Position numbers and translations under genes: made by a program. Shown piece by piece: positions 33,828 to 41,030 of a stretch of DNA of 64,000 nt. The notes beneath the pieces are model-generated. The model was not told where the DNA came from. It ran no database searches and saw only the letters and a program-made list of their open reading frames with translations. The stretch spans positions 1 through 64,000 of the forward strand of contig NZ_CAMFHB010000034.1 of the NCBI RefSeq assembly GCF_945952055.1. Reading direction: 5' to 3'. Each line of letters opens with the position of its first letter. Position 1 is the first letter of the stretch. This stretch comes from an uncultured Alsobacter sp. (GTDB lineage: Bacteria > Pseudomonadota > Alphaproteobacteria > Rhizobiales > Beijerinckiaceae).

Positions 33828-34650
33828 GGCTGGCGAGCCTCGGATGGCGGGACAGCGCGGCCACGGCCAGCATCACGACGCCGGTCGAGGCCAGCAGGAC
33901 GAAGGCGATGGCGGCGGCAGAGGGCCACTGGAACAGGATTCCGACCTCCCGGTAGACATACTGGGGCAGGTAGATGTGCCGGGCGCCGCCGATCACCGAC
34001 TGGGTGACGTAGGAGGTGGTGGCGCTGGCGAAGACCAGCACCCAGCCGGCCAGGATTCCCGGCGCCGCGAGCGGAAGGATCACGGTCCAGAGGATCCGCC
34101 AGGGCCCTGCGCCCAGCGTCTCCGCCGCGGAAACCAGGCTGCGGTCGGCCCGGGCCATCACGGCCATGACGGGAAGCACGAGGAGCGGCAGCTCGATCTG
34201 GCTGAGCACCACGACGACCGCCGTCTCGTTGAAGAGCAGGCTCTTCGGGACCGGAAAGATGCCGAGGCTGACGAGCGCCTGGCTGACCGGCCCCTGGCGG
34301 CCGAGGATGACGATCCAGGCGAAGGTGCGCACGACGTTGCTGGTCAGCATCGGCAGCAGCGTGAGGAACACCAGCACGCTGCGCTGGCGCGGACCCGCAT
34401 GCCAGAACAGCATGGCGATGGGGAGGCCGAGCAGCGTCGTGAGCACGACGACCTTCGCGCCCAGGGCGAGCGTATCGACGAGGACGCCGAGGGCGAAGGG
34501 GTCGGCAAGGATGCGGCGGTAATTCGCAAGCGTCAGCCCCCCCGCCGGATCGGCGAAGCTGAAGGCTCCGAGCACCATCAGGGGCACGAGAAAACCCGCA
34601 CCCGAGAGGATGACCATCGGCGCGAGGAACGGAAGACCGCCGCGGTTCAT
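33820..34650 (-). CDS. Spermidine/putrescine-type ABC transporter permease (PotB-like)
   Basis: 276 residues; N-terminus [23 protein letters not shown] loop [20 protein letters not shown] then ILPLAAPG. It starts 21 bp after the binding-protein stop; unlike the three other transporter operons in the window this junction has no hairpin. Confidence 0.9.
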   Translation of the reverse strand: MNRGGLPFLAPMVILSGAGFLVPLMVLGAFSFADPAGGLTLANYRRILADPFALGVLVDTLALGAKVVVLTTLLGLPIAMLFWHAGPRQRSVLVFLTLLPMLTSNVVRTFAWIVILGRQGPVSQALVSLGIFPVPKSLLFNETAVVVVLSQIELPLLVLPVMAVMARADRSLVSAAETLGAGPWRILWTVILPLAAPGILAGWVLVFASATTSYVTQSVIGGARHIYLPQYVYREVGILFQWPSAAAIAFVLLASTGVVMLAVAALSRHPRLASHG

Positions 34651-34671
34651 GATGCCGACCCGCCGTGCCCG

Positions 34672-35712
34672 TTACTTCTTCACGATCTTGTCGAATTCCG
34701 TCGTCCAGGCGGCGCGGTTCGGATTGATCTTGGCCCAGTTGGGGTAGATCAGGTTCTTGATGTCGGCATCCGTGACGTAGTTCTTGATGCTGGCCGTCAG
34801 CGGCACGTCGACATTGGTGGGGATCATCTCGGTCGGCGGCTCGGCGAGCTTGGTCTGGGCCTCGGCGGAGATCACCGCGTCCATGTACTGGTAGACGCCC
34901 TCGGCGTTGGCCGAGCCCTTGGCGAGGTGCAGCGCGACCGGCAGCGCCGGGGATCCCGTGGTCGGGTGGACGAACTCGCAAGGAACGCCGAGCGACTTCA
35001 ACCGCGCCACGTTGCCCGTGCTGGCCATGAACACGGCGACCTCGCCCTGCTGGAACAGCGACATCTGCTGGTTGCCGTTGTTGGCGATGGCGCCGACCTT
35101 GGCCAGGTGCTTGGCCAGCATCTTGAAGGCCGGCTCGATGTTGTCCTCGCCTCCGCCGAAGGCCTTCGCGACCTCGATCCAGGCGAGCGTCGCCGTGTTG
35201 GATCCGAAGCCCAGCCACGCGACCTTGCCGTCATAGGCGGGGTTCTCGAACAGGTCCTTGTAGGTCGAGGGCTTCGGAACCTTCGTGGGGTTGTAGGCGA
35301 TGCCGGTGATCTCGACCGTGACGTTGGGGCCGTACTCCGTCTGGGCCGACTTCGGCAGCTTGCTCCAGTTCTTGAGCTTGCTCGGATCGATCTTCTCGAT
35401 CAGCCCCTTGGCGACGGCCTCCGTCGTCTGGCCCGGCGACATCATGACCGTGTCGTAGGCGGGCTTGCCCTGGCTGGCGAGCAGCTTGGCGAGCTGGTCC
35501 TGCGCCAGCGCGGGCGAGATCACAAGCTCGGTGCCCTGCTTGGCGACCAGCGGCGCGATGATGGCGCGGTAGGCATCCTCCCAGGATCCCGGGAAGGCGG
35601 CGGCGACGATGGAGCCGGCGGCGCGGGCGTTGCCGGCGCCGAACATCGGCAGAGCGGCGGTGCCGGCGAGGGCGGCCAGGACGTGACGGCGGGACAGGAT
35701 AGTCGCGGACAT
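34672..35712 (-). CDS. Spermidine/putrescine-type substrate-binding protein (PotD-like)
   Basis: 346 residues from the ATG at 35712. N-terminus MSATILSRRHVLAALAG has a twin-arginine-like pair before a hydrophobic stretch ending NARA/AG, so export by Tat or Sec is expected. The mature part (SIVAAAFPGSWEDAYRAIIA, then ITGIAYNPTKVPKPSTYKDL) fits the PotD/SBP_bac_8 group. The ATG is preceded by AGAAAGGTC. The frame runs without any stop into the upstream ATPase gene, so this may be made by independent initiation at 35712 or as the end of a 741-residue fusion (34672-36897). Independent initiation is more likely because an internal signal peptide would not function. Confidence 0.85.
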   Translation of the reverse strand: MSATILSRRHVLAALAGTAALPMFGAGNARAAGSIVAAAFPGSWEDAYRAIIAPLVAKQGTELVISPALAQDQLAKLLASQGKPAYDTVMMSPGQTTEAVAKGLIEKIDPSKLKNWSKLPKSAQTEYGPNVTVEITGIAYNPTKVPKPSTYKDLFENPAYDGKVAWLGFGSNTATLAWIEVAKAFGGGEDNIEPAFKMLAKHLAKVGAIANNGNQQMSLFQQGEVAVFMASTGNVARLKSLGVPCEFVHPTTGSPALPVALHLAKGSANAEGVYQYMDAVISAEAQTKLAEPPTEMIPTNVDVPLTASIKNYVTDADIKNLIYPNWAKINPNRAAWTTEFDKIVKK

Positions 35713-36897
35713 CGGAGTGACCTTTCTGATGGGGTGCAAGGAACAGGACGCTGGAAAGATCTGGCAGTGGTCGAGGGCGAAGGTGACGAAGACGTCCTCC
35801 TCCGGAGGCGGTGCAGGCGCATGCGGGAGGCGTTGCGCGACGGCCTTGAGGGCCGTGCCGTCGGCAAGAACGAGGTCGTGCATGAGCAGCGGGCCCTGCG
35901 GCACGCTGAGGATCCGGCGCGCCCGCACGGCGCCCGCGACGGGCTCGGCGTGCAACGTGACGTGCTCGGGCCGCACGACGAGGGCGATGGGCGCGCCGGG
36001 CGTGAAGCCGACGCGGCGGTCGAGGGCGAGACGCTCGCCGGTGGACAGCCCGACCACGGCCGAGGACTGGCCGTAGTCGACGACCGTCGCCCGCAGGACA
36101 GAGGCCTGCCCGACAAAGGTGTTCACGAACAGCGTGCGCGGCCGGTCGTAGAGTTCGGCAGGCGTGCCGACCTGCTCCACGCGCCCGGCGTTCATCACGA
36201 TGAGCGTGTCGGCGACGGCCTGCGCCTCCTCCTGGTCGTGCGTGACGAGGATGGTGGTGATGCCGAGCTCGCGCTGGATGCGCAGGAACTCGAACTGCAT
36301 GTCGGCGCGCAGGGCGCGGTCGAGCGCGGCGAAGGGCTCGTCGAGCAGCAGCAGGGCCGGTCGCGGCGCCAGCGCCCGCGCCACCGCGACGCGCTGCTGC
36401 TGGCCGCCCGACAGCTGCCGGGGGAGCCGGTCCGCGTAGGTCTCGAGGCGCACCAGCGCGAGAAGCTGTTCGACGCGCGCCTTCCGCTCGGCCCGCGACA
36501 GGGCCGTGAGGCCGTAGCCGACGTTCTCGGCCACCGTCATGTGCGGAAACAGCGCGTAGTTCTGGAAGACCATGCCGACGCGCCGCTCGCGCGCTGGAAC
36601 CTCCGTGACGTCCCGCGCTCCGATCCGCACGCGGCCGGCCTTGGGCCGCACCAGACCGGCAATGATGCGCAGCATGGTCGACTTGCCGCAGCCGCTTGGA
36701 CCCAGGATCGCGGCAACGCCGGCCGCCGGTACGGCAAAGCCGACGTCCTGGACGGCAGGAGCACCCGAATAGGCGTGCACGACGCCCTCGACGGCGAGCC
36801 CTTCCCCCAGCCTGCCCGGAACGGCCTCGGCACCGATCCGGACCGGAAGGTTGGTCGGGCTTTCGCCATCGGCAACGGTTTCGGCACTCTGGGTCAT
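35713..36897 (-). CDS. Spermidine/putrescine-type ABC transporter ATP-binding protein (PotA-like), no stop before the binding protein
   Basis: About 395 codons from the ATG at 36897. Walker A GPSGCGKST at 66-74, Q-loop VFQNYALFPHMTV, signature LSGGQQQRVAVARAL, Walker B LLLDEPFAALD, switch THDQEEAQAVAD, then the TOBE domain (VVRPEHVTLHAEPV) ending naturally near FVTFALDHCQIFPA. After that point no stop occurs: twelve residues later the frame reaches the binding-protein ATG at 35712 and continues to 34672. Either the true stop is lost, by mutation or sequencing error, or the gene pair is fused. First gene of the operon ATPase, binding protein, PotB, PotC, M24, GlcG, XRE-cupin, DUF3237. Confidence 0.85.
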
Positions 36898-37032
36898 GCG
36901 GTCTCGGCGGGGGTTGCGAGGACTGCGGGCGACTGCGAAGCGAGCTTTCCTCAGCGGAAAGTCTCCAGAGCTTTGCAAGGCGCGTGCCAGAGATTGATTT
37001 TCTGTATTTTTGTTTAATTTCCGTGGCTTGAT

Positions 37033-37064
37033 AGTCGCCGCACAAAACGTGGGCAATGGCGACT
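37033..37064. promoter_or_regulatory. Inverted repeat and AT-rich leader upstream of the PotA-like operon
   Basis: AGTCGCC (37033-37039) and GGCGACT (37058-37064) form an inverted repeat with an 18-bp centre, next to a markedly AT-rich stretch (about 36990-37020) some 100 bp upstream of the PotA-like start. A second short inverted repeat lies at 37095-37102/37112-37119 (CGCGCAGG/CCTGCGCG). The whole 36898-37235 interval has no credible gene and should hold the operon promoter; no clear -35/-10 pair stands out. Confidence 0.4.
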
Positions 37065-37196
37065 GACCCGCGGAATGTGATTTTGCATCATAATCGCGCA
37101 GGGACTGATCACCTGCGCGTTTGCTCCGAAGGCCGCGGTGTCCGCGAGATGGGCCCACCGGCCAAGCGGGCCGCGGCAGCGGGATGGCGCCTGCGA

Positions 37197-37229
37197 GACC
37201 CACGACGGGCGGATGGCCCGTCGTGGGTC
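37197..37229 (-). terminator. Hairpin after the desuccinylase-like gene
   Basis: A perfect 14-bp stem (37197-37210 with 37216-37229) and a 5-base loop lie 6 bp beyond the stop of the minus-strand gene ending at 37236. There is no T-run, so termination may be factor-assisted, but the position fits a terminator of the desuccinylase unit. Confidence 0.65.
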
Positions 37230-37235
37230 GCTTCC

Positions 37236-38351
37236 TCACGCACCCAGCAGCTTGCCGGTCCGATGCGCCACCCGCCCCGCCACCTTGCCGAGCCGCCGCC
37301 CGGGCCGCGTGAAGCGGCCCATGACCCGGGCGAACAGCACCCCGTCGCAGGGAGAGGGGATGGTGGTCACGGCGCCGCTGATCGGATCGGTCACGTCGGC
37401 CACCGGCTCACCGGCCCGAAGGGTGGCGCCCACGTCGTGGCGGAAGGTCAGCACTCCGCCCACGGGGCAGACGATCGGTTCGGAGGCGGCGAGCGGCGTC
37501 GCCTCGCACAAGGCGTCAGGGGCCGGGTCCGCTTGTCCCGCCAGAACGCCGACGTCCTGAAGGAAGGCCAGGATCGCCGTGGCATCGGCTTCCGCCAGCG
37601 CCGACGACACGTCGTTCTGGCCGCGCAACTCCACCGTCGTGGCGTGACAGCCCAGGGCGACCGGCTTGTCCGGTATCGCAGCGGCCAGTTCGGCCCAGGG
37701 CCGGCTCAACGCCTCGTCGAACGGGTCGCCTCCCGAGACGTCCGCGATGAGATAGGCCAGGGCGCGAAGGCGGGCGGCCAGCGGCGCGAAGGTGCCGGCG
37801 GAGTGGCTCGTGGTGTAGAGATGCACCACGGCTTCCGCGTCGCAGTGCAGGTCGAGGACGATGTCCGCCTGCGCGGCCATGGCCAGCAGCGCCTTCTTGA
37901 GATGCTCGGCCGGGGTCTGGGCCGGCAGCGCGGCGATCAGGTCGGCGAGCGCCTCGCGCACCAGCACCGTGTTCTTGTCCCGGTCCATGGTGAGAGCGGC
38001 GCGCACCCGTTCGACGAGGGCCTCGCCGAGCGCAGCGTGCTCGCGGTTGAAGTTGACGCCGCTCGCCAGGTCGAAGCGCCCGATCTCCGACCCGAGGACG
38101 GCCTGGGCGAGCCCCACGGGGTTGGCGACGGGAACGAGGACGACCTCGCCGCGCAGGGCCCCTCCCCTCTCAAGGCTCTCGAGCCGGCGGCGAAGCACGA
38201 TGGCGCAGGCCATGCCGGGAATCTCGTCCGCATGAAGGGCGGCCTGGATGTAGACCTGCGGCCGGGCCCCCGTCTTGCCGAAGCGCATCAGGGTCAGCGC
38301 GTGCTGCGTGCCGACGCTGGGGCCGGGAATGGCGATGTGGTCCGTGTTCAT
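37236..38351 (-). CDS. Succinylglutamate desuccinylase/aspartoacylase family protein
   Basis: 371 residues. Zinc-carboxypeptidase-like fold with HADEIPGMACA (HxxE, near residue 40), FNREH, and the third ligand in IVLDLHCDAEAV near residue 165; the C-terminal beta domain includes FRHDVGATLRAGEPVADVTD. The family removes acyl groups from N-acyl amino acids. The ATG at 38351 has GGAGG 7 bp upstream. It overlaps by ATGA the stop of a short open frame that looks like the end of a lost gene. Proximity to arginase and ornithine cyclodeaminase suggests arginine-family metabolism. Confidence 0.86.
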   Translation of the reverse strand: MNTDHIAIPGPSVGTQHALTLMRFGKTGARPQVYIQAALHADEIPGMACAIVLRRRLESLERGGALRGEVVLVPVANPVGLAQAVLGSEIGRFDLASGVNFNREHAALGEALVERVRAALTMDRDKNTVLVREALADLIAALPAQTPAEHLKKALLAMAAQADIVLDLHCDAEAVVHLYTTSHSAGTFAPLAARLRALAYLIADVSGGDPFDEALSRPWAELAAAIPDKPVALGCHATTVELRGQNDVSSALAEADATAILAFLQDVGVLAGQADPAPDALCEATPLAASEPIVCPVGGVLTFRHDVGATLRAGEPVADVTDPISGAVTTIPSPCDGVLFARVMGRFTRPGRRLGKVAGRVAHRTGKLLGA

Positions 38352-38425
38352 GCGCGTGCCTCCGCAGGCTCGGCCGCTTTCGGCCGGAGCTTCTTCAGGT
38401 AGCGGCGCGCGAAGAGGTTCACCAG
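38348..38425 (-). pseudogene. Possible C-terminal remnant of a permease-like gene
   Basis: Minus-strand frame LVNLFARRYLKKLRPK followed by AAEPAEARA and a stop overlapping the desuccinylase start. The basic, arginine/lysine-rich end resembles the cytoplasmic tail of an ABC-type permease, and the ATGA overlap is what an operon partner would show. Upstream there is only 31 bp before the ornithine cyclodeaminase stop, so any parent gene is lost. The fragment is too short to identify. Confidence 0.3.
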
Positions 38426-38456
38426 CCCCCACCGGCACGAAGGCGATGGCCGAGGC

Positions 38457-39503
38457 TCAGGCGGCTTCGGCCCGCAGCAGCATGCCGAAGAGGTCGCGCG
38501 GATCGTCCGGATCGGCCAGGAGATCGAGTTCCTCGTAGAGACCCCTGCGCGCCGCCTCGCCCGCGAGCCAGCGTAGCGCCGAGAAGTCCTCGATGGCGAA
38601 GCCCACCGAGTCGAACAGCGTGATCTCCCGATCCGAGCGGCGCCCCGGCACGCTGCCCTCGATCACGCGCCAGAGCTCGGTGACGGGATGGTCGGGCGGC
38701 AACTGCTGGATCTCACCCTCGACGCGGGTCTGCGGCGGGTACTCCACCACGATGCTGGCCCGGCGCAGGATGTCGGGGTGGAGCTCGGTCTTGCCGGGGC
38801 AATCGCCGCCCACGGCGTTGATGTGGATGCCAGCCCCGACCATGTTGTCGGTGAGGATGGTGGCGTTGGTCTTGTCCGCGGTGACGGTGGTCACGATCTC
38901 GGCTCCCAGCACCGCGGCGTCCACCGACGGGCAGATCGCGATCTCGAACCCGAAGCGTTCCAGATTGCGCGCGCAGCGCCGGCTCGCCTGCGGATCGATG
39001 TCGTGGAGGCGCAGCCTGTCGATGCCGAGCAGCGCCTTGAAGGCGAGTGCCTGGAACTCCGACTGCGCCCCGTTGCCGATGAGGGCCATCGTGCGCGCGC
39101 CGCGTGGCGCGAGGTGGCGGGCCGCGAGTGCCGACGTCGCCGCCGTGCGCAGCGCCGTGAGGATGGTCATCTCGGTGAGCAGCAGCGGATAGCCCGTCTC
39201 GACGTCGGCGAGAACGCCGAAGGCCGTGACGGTCTGGCGGCCGTCGCGGATGTTCCTGGGATGCCCGTTGACGTACTTGAACGCGTAGCGGCTGCCGTCG
39301 CTGGTCGGCATCAGCTCGATGACCCCGTCCGGGCTGTGGGACGCCACCCGCGCCGTCTTGTCGAACTGCTCCCAGCGCCGGAAGTCCGCCTCGATGCAGG
39401 TGGCGAGGTCCGTCAGCGCGCGCTCGACGCCGATGGCGAGCAGGAGCTTCATCATGCGATCGACGCTGACGAAGCGGACCACGTTCAGCTTGCGCGGATC
39501 CAT
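38457..39503 (-). CDS. Ornithine cyclodeaminase
   Basis: 348 residues, the normal length. NAD-binding region ARTMALIGNGAQSEFQALAF near residue 145, substrate region FKYVNGHPRN near 75, and AVGGDCPGKTELHPDIL near 230 with the aspartate characteristic of true ornithine cyclodeaminases. It converts ornithine to proline and ammonia using bound NAD+. It starts 1 bp after the arginase stop, so the two form an operon that turns arginine into proline. Confidence 0.92.
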   Translation of the reverse strand: MDPRKLNVVRFVSVDRMMKLLLAIGVERALTDLATCIEADFRRWEQFDKTARVASHSPDGVIELMPTSDGSRYAFKYVNGHPRNIRDGRQTVTAFGVLADVETGYPLLLTEMTILTALRTAATSALAARHLAPRGARTMALIGNGAQSEFQALAFKALLGIDRLRLHDIDPQASRRCARNLERFGFEIAICPSVDAAVLGAEIVTTVTADKTNATILTDNMVGAGIHINAVGGDCPGKTELHPDILRRASIVVEYPPQTRVEGEIQQLPPDHPVTELWRVIEGSVPGRRSDREITLFDSVGFAIEDFSALRWLAGEAARRGLYEELDLLADPDDPRDLFGMLLRAEAA

Positions 39504-39504
39504 G

Positions 39505-40434
39505 TCAGTAGCTCCGGGTCGGGCGGTCGAGCACGGAGCGACCCATCAGGCTCGCCGTGAGGTCGACCATCAGCCGTGCCGTGCGGCCGCGGTCGTCGAG
39601 GAAGGGGTTGAGCTCCACGAGGTCGAGACTGGTGACGCGCCCGCTGTCGTGCAGCATCTCCATGATGAGATGGGCCTCGCGGAAGGTGGCGCCGCCGGGT
39701 ACCGTCGTTCCGACACCGGGCGCGATCTCGGGGTCGAGAAAGTCGACGTCGAGGCTGACGTGCAGGATGCCGTCGGCAGCCTCCACCTCGGCCAGGAAGC
39801 CGCGCAGCAGCGCGGCGACGCCGTTTTCGTCGATGGCCCGCATGTCGTGCACCCGGATGCCGCTCTGCGCCAGGATGCGGCGCTCGGCGGCATCGACGCT
39901 GCGCAGGCCCATCATGCAGACGCGACGGGGATCGAGCGCCGCCGCGAGCGGCGGGAACCATCCCTCGAAGCCCGGAAGGCCGAGCGCATAGGCCATCGGC
40001 ACCCCGTGCAGGTTGCCGCTCTCGGTCGTCTCGAGGGTGTGCAGGTCGGGATGGGCATCGAGCCACAGCACGAAGAGGGGCCGGCCTTGCTCCGCCGCGC
40101 GCCGCGCGTGAGCCGACAGCGTCCCTGCCGCCAGGCTGTGATCGCCGCCGAGCACGATCGGCATGCCATCGGCACCGGCGAGGTAGACGGCATCGGCCAG
40201 CGCCGTGGTCCACCCCACGGTTTCGGGCAGGGCCCGGATGCGGTCGTTGGGATGCGGCGTGCTCGGGGTGGCTGTCGGGACCAGGTTGCCACGATCGACG
40301 ACGCGGTGCCCGAGCGACTCCAGGGCGGGGCCGATGCCGGCCGCCCGGAAGGCACTCGGCCCCATGTCGCAGCCGAGCCGCCCGGTTCCGTCCTGAACCG
40401 GTGCGCCGAGCAGGATGCAGGTCCTGGTGTCCAT
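39505..40434 (-). CDS. rocF: Arginase
   Basis: 309 residues. Mn-binding motifs GGDHSLAAG, WLDAHPDLHT (DAHxD) and SLDVDFLDPEIAPG, plus ELNPFLDDRGRTA, as in RocF-type arginases. It hydrolyses arginine to ornithine and urea. The ATG at 40434 has GGGAGGAGACG; the open frame to 40554 is spurious. It is transcribed with ornithine cyclodeaminase and away from an Lrp/AsnC regulator 141 bp upstream, an arrangement seen for arginase-pathway control in other alphaproteobacteria. Confidence 0.93.
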   Translation of the reverse strand: MDTRTCILLGAPVQDGTGRLGCDMGPSAFRAAGIGPALESLGHRVVDRGNLVPTATPSTPHPNDRIRALPETVGWTTALADAVYLAGADGMPIVLGGDHSLAAGTLSAHARRAAEQGRPLFVLWLDAHPDLHTLETTESGNLHGVPMAYALGLPGFEGWFPPLAAALDPRRVCMMGLRSVDAAERRILAQSGIRVHDMRAIDENGVAALLRGFLAEVEAADGILHVSLDVDFLDPEIAPGVGTTVPGGATFREAHLIMEMLHDSGRVTSLDLVELNPFLDDRGRTARLMVDLTASLMGRSVLDRPTRSY

Positions 40435-40537
40435 CGTCTCCTCCCGCGTCGCACGCTCCACGACATCGGCCATGACGGTAGGCTCCGACGATGGCGAAAT
40501 GAACGCACGAAATTGGCAAAGCGGACGGCATGACTTA

Positions 40538-40558
40538 TCATTCTGGCATGTCATTCTG
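40538..40558. promoter_or_regulatory. Direct repeat in the arginase/Lrp divergent promoter
   Basis: TCATTCTG occurs at 40538-40545 and again at 40551-40558, a 13-bp period, inside the AT-richest part of the 140-bp spacer between the arginase start (40434) and the Lrp start (40575). It is a candidate Lrp/AsnC-type site or part of the regulator's own promoter. Confidence 0.35.
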
Positions 40559-40574
40559 ACCGAAGCGGCACATC

Positions 40575-41030
40575 ATGGACGAGCTGGACCGACGCTTGAT
40601 CTCCCTGCTGCGCCATGACGGGCGGCGCAGCGTGTCGGACCTGGCGCTGGAGCTCGGCGTGTCGCGGGCCACGGTCCGCGGCCGCATGCAGAGGCTGGAG
40701 GCCTCGGGCGAGGTCATCGGCTACACGGTCGTGCTGCGGGCGGACGTGGTGTCGGCGCCGGTGCGCGGCCTGACGATGATCGAGGTGGAAGGCCGCGCGA
40801 AGGACCGCGTCGTCGACGCGCTGAGCGGTTTCGCCGAGGTGACGGCCATCCACACCACCAGCGGCAAGTGGGACCTGGTGGCGGAGCTCAGCACCGACAG
40901 CCTGCCGGCCCTCGACACGCTCCTGCACCGCATCAGGCTCATCCAGGGGATCGTCTCGTCCGAGACGCATCTGCTGCTGGCGACGCCGCGCAGCAGCCAG
41001 GCCCGTCTCGGCGGACGCGGCCGGGCCTGA
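40575..41030 (+). CDS. Lrp/AsnC-family transcriptional regulator
   Basis: 151 residues. HTH at residues 1-50 (MDELDRRLISLLRHDGRRSV, LGVSRATVRGRMQRLEASG), then the RAM ligand domain (VIGYTVVLR, AVTAIHTTSGKWDLVAELST). Its divergent position suggests it senses arginine or ornithine and controls the arginase-ornithine cyclodeaminase operon. It ends directly against the stop of the convergent GGDEF-EAL gene with no spacer. Confidence 0.92.
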   Translation: MDELDRRLISLLRHDGRRSVSDLALELGVSRATVRGRMQRLEASGEVIGYTVVLRADVVSAPVRGLTMIEVEGRAKDRVVDALSGFAEVTAIHTTSGKWDLVAELSTDSLPALDTLLHRIRLIQGIVSSETHLLLATPRSSQARLGGRGRA

